Part shown: positions 7,537-11,810 of the stretch, in pieces
Layout: the number at the start of each line of letters is the position of its first letter
How positions within the stretch are numbered: the first letter of the stretch is position 1
IMG/VR virus record: IMGVR_UViG_3300033149_002277
Location: 1 to 23,518 of that record
DNA length: 23,518 nt
Direction: 5' to 3' (one strand)
Source: a virus
Notes under the pieces: generated by a model
Seen by the model: only the letters and a program-made list of their open reading frames with translations
The model's database searches: none
Told to the model about the DNA's origin: nothing
Translations under genes and position numbers: made by a program

Positions 7537-7607
7537 GCCACTATAGTTAAACGGTATAACTACTGATTTGTAATCAGCTATTCGGGGTTCGATTCCTCGT
7601 AGTGGCT
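7537..7607 (+). tRNA. tRNA-Thr (UGU)
   Basis: A full cloverleaf is visible. The acceptor GCCACTA/TAGTGGC is a perfect 7 bp. The D stem is GTTA/TAAC. The anticodon arm is ACTGA-TTTGTAA-TCAGC (four good pairs plus one A-C mismatch), giving anticodon TGT, which reads ACA. The T arm is CGGGG-TTCGATT-CCTCG. Position 73 is T and no CCA is encoded. ACA is a frequent Thr codon in the surrounding AT-rich genes, so the tRNA may supplement the host pool. Confidence 0.92.
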
Positions 7608-7608
7608 C

Positions 7609-7687
7609 TCTGGCTTTGCCAGATATGATTGTAGACGTTGTTATGGATATTGGCGGAGACGAGGGTGCAAATCCCTCCACGTCCACT
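7609..7687 (+). other. tRNA-like element B (degenerate or novel)
   Basis: It starts directly after the tRNA-Thr with a perfect TCTGGC-TTT-GCCAGA hairpin (7609-7623). It then has a T-arm-like hairpin, GAGGG (7661-7665), loop TGCAAAT, CCCTC (7673-7677). TAGACGT near 7632 can pair with ACGTCCA near 7680 with one mismatch. Shared with element A in order are a short hairpin, GATT(G)TAGAC, ATGGA(C/T)A, and GGGTGnAAATCCC. No anticodon arm is evident. It could be a tRNA remnant or part of a larger RNA. Confidence 0.4.
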
Positions 7688-7693
7688 TAATTT

Positions 7694-7724
7694 TCGACCA
7701 CCTCCACCGTTTTTGGTGTATAAT
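7694..7724 (+). promoter_or_regulatory. Possible promoter for the HNH gene
   Basis: TATAAT at 7719-7724 lies 30 bases before the HNH start. The best upstream match, TCGACC at 7694-7699, is weak and its 19-bp spacer is long, so this call rests mainly on the -10 box. Confidence 0.4.
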
Positions 7725-7754
7725 AATATATACCATTAAACAAAGGAGATGGAA

Positions 7755-8300
7755 ATGTCAATGATAACCGTAACGTGTGAAACCTGTAACAAAGAGTTTG
7801 AAAAAGCGAGGAACGAGTATAACAGAAAAATTAAACAAGGTAAGGATAAGTTTTATTGTAATCTGTCCTGTGCTGCGAAAAGCCCTAAAAATGTCAACCG
7901 TATAAAGGAATACGATGGGCATAAGTGGACAAAAGAAACGTGTCCGAGGCGATGGAAGCTAGACGAGTTTAGTCCATTCAGGGGTTATTTAAGAAAAGCA
8001 AAGGCAAGAAACAAAGAATTTAACTTAACGCTAGAACATCTTAAAGATATTTGGGATAGTCAAGGCGGTAAGTGTCCTTTTACTGGATTTGATTTGGAGT
8101 TAAGAACATATGATGGACATAGAGACAACCAACTAAATATCAAAAGTGCAAGTCTTGACAGGATTGATAACTCAAAAGGGTATGTCCAAGGCAATGTTAG
8201 ATGGGTTTCTGTTATGTTTAACTATGCTCGTAATACTTTTTCAGATGAAGATGTTTTAGAGTTTGCACAAGCGGTTGTAAAAAATAAGGGCGTGACTTAG
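7755..8300 (+). CDS. HNH-type endonuclease with N-terminal zinc finger
   Basis: ATG 7755 is chosen among three close ATGs because AAAGGAG ends six bases before it. The 181-residue protein has an N-terminal four-Cys finger (CETC...FYCNLSC), a basic middle (RGYLRKAKARNKEF) and a C-terminal HNH-like block, KCPFTG followed by SLDRIDNSKGYVQGNVRWV and FNYARN. That block is typical of phage HNH nucleases, many of them free-standing homing enzymes. It would nick or cut DNA. It sits among RNA elements (tRNA-Thr upstream, pseudoknot/terminator downstream), a common niche for homing nucleases. It is too small for an IscB/Cas9-like protein and has no RuvC part. Confidence 0.8.
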   Translation: MSMITVTCETCNKEFEKARNEYNRKIKQGKDKFYCNLSCAAKSPKNVNRIKEYDGHKWTKETCPRRWKLDEFSPFRGYLRKAKARNKEFNLTLEHLKDIWDSQGGKCPFTGFDLELRTYDGHRDNQLNIKSASLDRIDNSKGYVQGNVRWVSVMFNYARNTFSDEDVLEFAQAVVKNKGVT

Positions 8301-8334
8301 ATTCGATCCACAGTAAGAAGTAATAACTGCAATC

Positions 8335-8377
8335 CGTAGTTGGAATTGAGGCTACGTTAAAACAATTCCACATTTTT
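8335..8377 (+). terminator. Terminator hairpin that can fold as an H-type pseudoknot
   Basis: TGGAATTG (8341-8348) and CAATTCCA (8363-8370) make a perfect 8-bp stem followed by five Ts (8373-8377), an intrinsic terminator for the HNH transcript. CGTAG (8335-8339) just upstream is complementary to CTACG (8352-8356) inside the loop, which is the order required for an H-type pseudoknot with an A-rich third loop (TTAAAA). Confidence 0.6.
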
Positions 8378-8445
8378 AAATGCAGAACCTAGTTTTGCTT
8401 TGGCAGCGTAAGTTGCCGGGGGTGTGGCGAGCCTTTTTACCCAAA

Positions 8446-8477
8446 TCGCCATTTTTTAAAGTCGCCATTTTTTAAAG
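8446..8477 (+). repeat. Perfect 16-bp tandem duplication
   Basis: TCGCCATTTTTTAAAG occurs at 8446-8461 and again, immediately adjacent, at 8462-8477. The second copy supplies the AAAGGAG ribosome site of the next gene. The upstream 8378-8445 has no ORF; it holds a GGCA/TGCC hairpin at 8402-8417 and nothing else I can name. Confidence 0.95.
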
Positions 8478-8486
8478 GAGTAATCA

Positions 8487-8666
8487 ATGATAGATAAATT
8501 AAAAGCATTCTTTGCAAAGTTTACAAACAATGTAGTAGAGTTTGTTGACTCATTTAATTTAGACATTGATATTGATATTTGTACAAAAGACGAGGAAACA
8601 AGAGTAAGAAGGAAAAGATATAGACGCCTAAAAAGAAGAAGAAGGAGAAGAAAAAGGAAAAGATGA
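8487..8666 (+). CDS. 59-residue protein with Arg/Lys tail
   Basis: ATG 8487 follows AAAGGAG by eight bases and the frame ends at TGA 8664-8666. Residues 1-37 form an amphipathic segment (MIDKLKAFFAKFTNNVVEF) followed by an acidic stretch (LDIDIDICTKDEE). Residues 39-59 are almost purely basic (RVRRKRYRRLKRRRRRRKRK). Such tails bind nucleic acid, so DNA or RNA condensation or packaging into the virion is a reasonable guess; no family is recognised. The strong ribosome site and the tight junction to the next gene support it as real. Confidence 0.65.
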   Translation: MIDKLKAFFAKFTNNVVEFVDSFNLDIDIDICTKDEETRVRRKRYRRLKRRRRRRKRKR

Positions 8667-8667
8667 A

Positions 8668-8838
8668 ATGGATATCATGGGAATGATTTTATGGACATAC
8701 GATATTTTTGACTATCACTATTATAGCATTAGAAAAAAAATGACAACTATTTGGATGTTTGTTTCTGCAATTCTTTTGTTGATATGCGGAATTTATTTTG
8801 ATAAACTGGATATAAAGGAAGACGAAAATGAAAAATAA
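8668..8838 (+). CDS. 56-residue membrane protein
   Basis: The ORF begins at ATG 8668, two bases after the previous stop, and ends at TAA 8836-8838 inside the next gene. It has an aromatic N-terminus (TYDIFDYHYYSIRKK), one hydrophobic helix at about residues 26-44 (TTIWMFVSAILLLICGIYF) and an acidic end. It is probably a single-pass inner-membrane protein. ATG 8740 would leave just the helix and tail. Function unknown. Confidence 0.5.
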   Translation: MDIMGMILWTYDIFDYHYYSIRKKMTTIWMFVSAILLLICGIYFDKLDIKEDENEK

Positions 8839-9013
8839 AAACTATGCAGTTTGGTTTATTCCCCTGATCCTTGCTCCACTATACATTGTTGCGGGAGCAG
8901 GTATTATTAATTCTCCGCAGCCACAAGGCTCAGAATTTAATACTCAACCAACAGAGCAAAATCAAGATGAAAATTGTGATGAGCATGATGAAGGTGTTAA
9001 AATTGAAAACTGA
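8828..9013 (+). CDS. Short exported or anchored acidic protein
   Basis: The 61-residue protein starts MKNKNYAVWFIPLILAPLYIVAGAG, a signal-anchor helix, and continues with a Gln/Asn/Glu-rich acidic tail (EQNQDENCDEHDEG). It overlaps the previous gene by 11 bases. GGAAGACGAAA upstream is a plausible ribosome site. Function unknown. Confidence 0.6.
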   Translation: MKNKNYAVWFIPLILAPLYIVAGAGIINSPQPQGSEFNTQPTEQNQDENCDEHDEGVKIEN

Positions 9014-9040
9014 TAAATTCTGCAAAAAATAATTTTTAGG

Positions 9041-9069
9041 TTGACATTTCGCCAAATAAACCCTATAAT
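9041..9069 (+). promoter_or_regulatory. Consensus sigma70 promoter
   Basis: TTGACA (9041-9046), a 17-bp spacer and TATAAT (9064-9069) match the bacterial vegetative consensus at every position. It should drive the zinc-ribbon gene at 9111 and the genes after it, including ssb. Confidence 0.92.
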
Positions 9070-9110
9070 GTATTTAGAGTAAGGAAGTTTCAACGAATAG
9101 GAAATGCAAG

Positions 9111-9545
9111 ATGAGAAAAACGCCAGTTAAAAGTTGTCCAAAGTGCAACAACAAAGTCCACGCCAGAAAATCTAGTTGTCCTTGTGGTTACAGTTTTTAC
9201 ACAACAAAAGCAGAACGACAAAAGATTGATAATTGGAAAAATTTGAAACCTGGAGATAAGATAAAGTCTATCAAAAATAATGGGCCTTATTGGGAGAATC
9301 CAGAAACTAAAGAAAAGTCATACATTGGATCTTATGGTGAATTTGTAGTTGAAGATGTTGGACCAAATTACATTACTTGTTATGAAATTGGAAAGGTTAG
9401 AAATGTAAAAGGAAGAATTGTAAACTGTTCGGAAATGCATACTTTGTATATGGGACTATTTCAAAAATCTGATTTGTGTGACAACCTGTATCGTTGTCCC
9501 CATAAAATTATTAGGGTTCTTTCAAAGAAGGAGAGGGTTAAATGA
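9111..9545 (+). CDS. Zinc-ribbon hypothetical protein
   Basis: The 144-residue protein has an N-terminal zinc ribbon, CPKC (about residues 9-12) and CPCG (about 23-26), of the short UPF0547-like type, followed by a beta-rich domain (LKPGDKIKSIKNNGPYW, GSYGEFVVEDVGPNYITCYEIG) that looks like a small barrel. It is the first gene after a perfect promoter. A role in nucleic-acid or protein binding is possible but unproven. It overlaps the next gene by four bases (ATGA). Confidence 0.7.
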   Translation: MRKTPVKSCPKCNNKVHARKSSCPCGYSFYTTKAERQKIDNWKNLKPGDKIKSIKNNGPYWENPETKEKSYIGSYGEFVVEDVGPNYITCYEIGKVRNVKGRIVNCSEMHTLYMGLFQKSDLCDNLYRCPHKIIRVLSKKERVK

Positions 9546-9748
9546 CCAATTGGGATTCTGTTCTGTCAAACAATAAGAATGTAAATGTTTTTCGTAGTTT
9601 CGCTCAGGGGGATCTGAGCGGGCGAGAACTTTACTCAAAGTTTGCCAATACTCAAAATGGTGGTGTTGTTAGAAATCTTTTGAGAAGTGGCGTTGATCGT
9701 GCCAGAACCTTGACAAGAAAAGCTTTGTATCGTCGTGATTTTGTTTAA
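9542..9748 (+). CDS. Hypothetical basic protein
   Basis: A 68-residue protein coupled to the upstream gene by ATGA and preceded by GGAGAGGG. It is probably helical with an Arg-rich C-terminal half (VRNLLRSGVDRARTLTRKALYRRDF). There is no membrane segment. It may be a small DNA-associated protein given its charge and its place before ssb, but no family is recognised. Confidence 0.65.
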   Translation: MTNWDSVLSNNKNVNVFRSFAQGDLSGRELYSKFANTQNGGVVRNLLRSGVDRARTLTRKALYRRDFV

Positions 9749-9765
9749 TTTTTAAGGAGTTTTAA

Positions 9766-10155
9766 ATGCTTAACAATCGTGTTGTTCTAAAGGGAAATTT
9801 GACCAAAGATCCAGAATATAAGACTGTATCGGATAGGAAGTTGGTTACATTTCGTATTGCTGTAAATGAATCCTTGTCAAATGGAAAGGAAGAAACCTTG
9901 TACCTGGACGTGGATGGTTGGGGCGCTCATGCGGACTATGCCGATAATGTGTCGCTTAGTAAGGGTGACAGAGTTATTGTAGATGGAAGGTTGAGACAAA
10001 GATCTTTTGAAGCTAAGGATGGCAGCAATCGAACTGTCTATAGTGTTTTGCCATCGACCTTTTCCAAGGTGGTGAAGCCTGTCTTCTCCAAATCTACCAC
10101 TACTACCACTACTACCACTTCTTCAGGTAGCACAGAAGAAGAAACTGTTTTTTAG
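9766..10155 (+). CDS. ssb: Single-stranded DNA-binding protein (SSB)
   Basis: The 129-residue protein has a bacterial-type OB fold: NRVVLKGNLTKDPEYK, FRIAVNE, LDVDGWGAHAD and KGDRVIVDGRLRQRSFEAKDG. A Thr/Ser linker containing eight consecutive Thr leads to an acidic tip ending EEETVF, which resembles the SSB tail (DDDIPF in E. coli) that recruits replication and repair enzymes. It should coat ssDNA during phage replication. It is shorter than the roughly 180-residue bacterial SSB because the linker is brief. A strong AAGGAG site precedes the ATG. The Thr tract is encoded by an ACC/ACT repeat near 10097. Confidence 0.9.
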   Translation: MLNNRVVLKGNLTKDPEYKTVSDRKLVTFRIAVNESLSNGKEETLYLDVDGWGAHADYADNVSLSKGDRVIVDGRLRQRSFEAKDGSNRTVYSVLPSTFSKVVKPVFSKSTTTTTTTTSSGSTEEETVF

Positions 10156-10165
10156 AATGATAACG

Positions 10166-10227
10166 GAGAAAGGTAAGACCTCCAACTCGCTCCTTTCGTT
10201 GACCTTTCTTGGGGGTCTTACTTTCTC
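10166..10227 (+). promoter_or_regulatory. Long imperfect hairpin downstream of ssb
   Basis: Bases 10166-10183 pair with 10211-10227 over 17 bp, with one bulged G (10173) and one G-T pair, leaving a 27-nt loop. Part of the left arm, AGAAAGGT (10167-10174), is also perfectly complementary to ACCTTTCT (10202-10209) in the loop. No clean T run follows, so it may act as an mRNA 3'-end stabiliser or attenuator rather than a simple terminator. Confidence 0.65.
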
Positions 10228-10245
10228 ATTTCTTATAAATATACT

Positions 10246-10455
10246 ATGAATACAAGAAATACAATACTCAATAGTCTGAATAATATAAACGAAAGATTGG
10301 AAGTTTTAGAGGAGTGGGACTTTGACGCTAGAATAAGCTCTTCAGAGAAAAGAGAAATAGAAAAGCGAAGAAAGAAACTTCTTAAAAATAAAAAGAAACT
10401 TTTGAAAAAACTTGAGCAATTTAAGTTCAATCCAGACTATAATACATTAGATTAG
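10246..10455 (+). CDS. Coiled-coil basic protein
   Basis: The 69-residue product is predicted almost wholly helical, with heptads (LNSLNNINERLEVLEEW) and a Lys/Arg-rich segment (KREIEKRRKKLLKNKKKLLKKL). No Shine-Dalgarno precedes the ATG; TATAAATA at 10234-10241 lies only five bases upstream, which would suit a leaderless transcript. It sits alone between two hairpins. Function unknown. Confidence 0.55.
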   Translation: MNTRNTILNSLNNINERLEVLEEWDFDARISSSEKREIEKRRKKLLKNKKKLLKKLEQFKFNPDYNTLD

Positions 10456-10479
10456 GGTGACTACCACCCTGCCATTTTT
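10454..10479 (+). terminator. Probable intrinsic terminator
   Basis: AGGGTG (10454-10459) and CACCCT (10465-10470) form a 6-bp stem with a 5-nt loop, followed after GCCA by five Ts (10475-10479). It overlaps the stop codon of the coiled-coil gene. Confidence 0.6.
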
Positions 10480-10533
10480 CGTGCCGATAGTCGGGCGATA
10501 ACTTTTATTCTTGCTTTAATTAGGAGAAGCACA

Positions 10534-10932
10534 ATGTCGAATGTATTGACAAACACACTTCGTGGAGCAATGGCTCCTTGGTATCTTGAAGCAATGCACA
10601 ATGCACATGCCAAGCAAAACTATCCACCCCACAGCGTTCTTAAGCTGGGTGATGATACTCTGGTTCTTCAAATGGCATTAGTTGGTATTAATCCAGAGGA
10701 TTTGTCTTTAGAGTCAACTGGAAATAAATTCACCATCTCTTATGACCCATCGCCAACAGATGTGAAAATTGATGCCCAATATAGGGGTATTTCAACACGA
10801 AAGTTCCGAAAGTCATTTAGACTTGAAGAACCTTGGGAAGTTTCTAGTGCAACTCTGAACAATGGTTTGCTAGAAGTGACAGTATCACAAGTAAAAGAAC
10901 CAGTTAAAACAATTGAGATCAAGGTGAAATAA
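10534..10932 (+). CDS. Small heat-shock protein, Hsp20/alpha-crystallin family
   Basis: The 132-residue protein has the alpha-crystallin domain. YPPHSVLKLGDDTLVLQMALVGINPEDLSLE forms the first strands, YRGISTRKFRKSFRLEEPWEV the middle, and LNNGLLEVTV carries the family's G-hydrophobic-L motif. The C-terminus KTIEIKVK supplies an I-x-I motif used in oligomer assembly. Hsp20 proteins hold unfolding proteins in a refoldable state; many T4-like and marine phages carry one, possibly to protect virion proteins or the infected cell. AGGAG precedes the ATG. The next small membrane gene follows at once. Confidence 0.88.
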   Translation: MSNVLTNTLRGAMAPWYLEAMHNAHAKQNYPPHSVLKLGDDTLVLQMALVGINPEDLSLESTGNKFTISYDPSPTDVKIDAQYRGISTRKFRKSFRLEEPWEVSSATLNNGLLEVTVSQVKEPVKTIEIKVK

Positions 10933-11100
10933 TTGAAGGTTCTCGATTATCTTATTTTTGCAATGCCGTCAATTGTGGCGGCATTGTATTTTACTGTAGG
11001 TTTGTGTTATTTTATAAAAAATGACTTTGCCTGGGCTTTGGTTTGGATTTCTTATGCCTTGGCAAATGTCGGACTCGTACTAATCGGATTGAGGAATTGA
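10933..11100 (+). CDS. 55-residue two-helix membrane protein (TTG start)
   Basis: A frame directly after the Hsp20 stop opens with TTG at 10933 and ends with TGA at 11098-11100, one base before the next ATG. It encodes KVLDYLIFAMPSIVAALYF...ALVWISYALANVGLVLIG, two hydrophobic helices around a short KNDF turn. AAGGTG near 10921 is the ribosome site. The alternative ATG at 10963 would remove most of the first helix, so TTG is preferred. The perfect packing between two genes supports it. Function unknown; a hairpin-type membrane protein. Confidence 0.6.
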   Translation: MKVLDYLIFAMPSIVAALYFTVGLCYFIKNDFAWALVWISYALANVGLVLIGLRN

Positions 11101-11101
11101 T

Positions 11102-11308
11102 ATGAAGAAAAAGAAAGCTAAGCAAAGTCAAACAGGGGTAAAGTTAAAACAAAGAAAGAGATATAAGAAGGAAAAAGAAAAGGCATTAAAGTCTCTAAAG
11201 AGAAAACTTGCAAATGAAAAGAAAAGAAAGTTTGAAAGAGAGACATCAGATTTACAAAGAGAAAACGAAAAATTGAAAAATGTCGGAATGACCTATAGAA
11301 AGCCTTGA
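11102..11308 (+). CDS. Highly basic coiled-coil protein
   Basis: The 68-residue protein is dominated by Lys, Arg and Glu (MKKKKAKQSQTGVKLKQRKR...), with a helical C-terminal half (ETSDLQRENEKLKN) typical of a coiled coil. Biased composition means homology would be hard to detect, but its start sits one base after the upstream stop. The end overlaps the -35 box of the next promoter. It may bind nucleic acid; unproven. Confidence 0.55.
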   Translation: MKKKKAKQSQTGVKLKQRKRYKKEKEKALKSLKRKLANEKKRKFERETSDLQRENEKLKNVGMTYRKP

Positions 11309-11333
11309 CATATACCGATGCATACTTTATAAT
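11305..11333 (+). promoter_or_regulatory. Consensus sigma70 promoter
   Basis: TTGACA (11305-11310), a 17-bp spacer and TATAAT (11328-11333) are a perfect match. The -35 box overlaps the stop codon of the upstream gene. Confidence 0.92.
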
Positions 11334-11361
11334 GGGTTGATACTTAATCAACCCTATTTTT
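11334..11361 (+). terminator. Terminator-like inverted repeat starting right after a -10 box
   Basis: GGGTTGAT (11334-11341) and ATCAACCC (11347-11354) form a perfect 8-bp stem with a 5-nt loop, followed by TATTTTTTT. It fits an intrinsic terminator for the upstream operon. It could also be an operator at the start site of the promoter at 11305. Confidence 0.7.
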
Positions 11362-11373
11362 TTGGAGCAAGTT

Positions 11374-11757
11374 ATGAATGATGCTGGTACTTGGAATAGT
11401 GGATTAGCTATGTTTTTTCTAGCGGTTTTTACATTTCCTGTATGGATTTCCTTATTGTGCGGAGCAGTTGGAGCATTTATCAATGTGAATTATTTTGAGT
11501 TTGGCGATATCTATATCTTCGAGCAAAAAACCAAAAAGAAGAAGAAGAAGAAGAAGAAGGAAGAAGTATCTTTTGAGGAGTACAAACAGGGAAAATCAGC
11601 AGCCAATCGGAAACCAATCGAAGACGATGTGGTATCCGCATTAAAAAACATGGGATTTAAAACAAAAGACAGTAAAAATATGGTTTATTTAGCGTTTGTT
11701 AAATATCCATATGGAGATTTTGATACTATTTTAAATGAGTGTATAAGAAAGAAGTAA
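11374..11757 (+). CDS. Membrane protein with poly-Lys linker and RuvA-C-like tail
   Basis: ATG 11374 is preferred because GGAG lies six bases upstream; an in-frame TTG at 11362 is less likely. The 127-residue protein has an N-terminal hydrophobic region (about residues 7-33: LAMFFLAVFTFPVWISLLCG), then a run of nine Lys from an AAG repeat, a linker, and a C-terminal helical domain (IEDDVVSALKNMGFKTKDSKNMV). That last domain resembles the three-helix RuvA domain III/UBA-like fold (DAVSALVNLGYK). A membrane-tethered protein-protein adaptor is plausible. Confidence 0.65.
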   Translation: MNDAGTWNSGLAMFFLAVFTFPVWISLLCGAVGAFINVNYFEFGDIYIFEQKTKKKKKKKKKEEVSFEEYKQGKSAANRKPIEDDVVSALKNMGFKTKDSKNMVYLAFVKYPYGDFDTILNECIRKK

Positions 11758-11770
11758 ATATTTTGTGTAT

Positions 11771-11799
11771 ATAATTGATATAATTGCAAAATAATTGAT
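11771..11799 (+). promoter_or_regulatory. Promoter region with three ATAATTG repeats
   Basis: ATAATTG occurs at 11771, 11780 and 11791, the first and last extended to ATAATTGAT. The copies create two TATAAT-like boxes (11770-11775 and 11779-11784) ahead of the DUF1501 gene, without a clear -35. This could be a regulated promoter with repeated operator sites, though AT-rich chance cannot be excluded. Confidence 0.45.
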
Positions 11800-11810
11800 C
11801 GGAGAACAAT

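Noticed and set aside
7429-7686. 85-codon minus-strand ORF across the tRNA region
   Set aside because: It reads antisense through tRNA-Thr and both tRNA-like elements; its apparent protein is the reverse complement of structured RNA, a common false call.
7628-7690. Permuted or minimal tmRNA
   Set aside because: The T-arm and acceptor-like ends and an ATGGATATTGGCGG segment hint at a tRNA-like domain, but no tag reading frame or pseudoknot chain is found between or beside them.
7256-7754. Group I or II intron
   Set aside because: No P3-P7-type core or domain V could be recognised, and the tRNA-Thr is uninterrupted.
7257-8300. HEARO/OMEGA-type RNA with IscB-like nuclease
   Set aside because: The HNH protein is 181 residues, has no RuvC domain, and is separated from the ncRNA by a terminator and a tRNA.
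10097-10125. CRISPR-like or short tandem array (ACC/ACT repeats)
   Set aside because: The repeat is in frame in ssb and encodes its Thr linker; there are no spacers. No CRISPR array was seen anywhere in the window.
11527-11565. AAG repeat as a noncoding microsatellite
   Set aside because: It is in frame and encodes a poly-Lys linker between the membrane part and the C-terminal domain of the 11374 gene.
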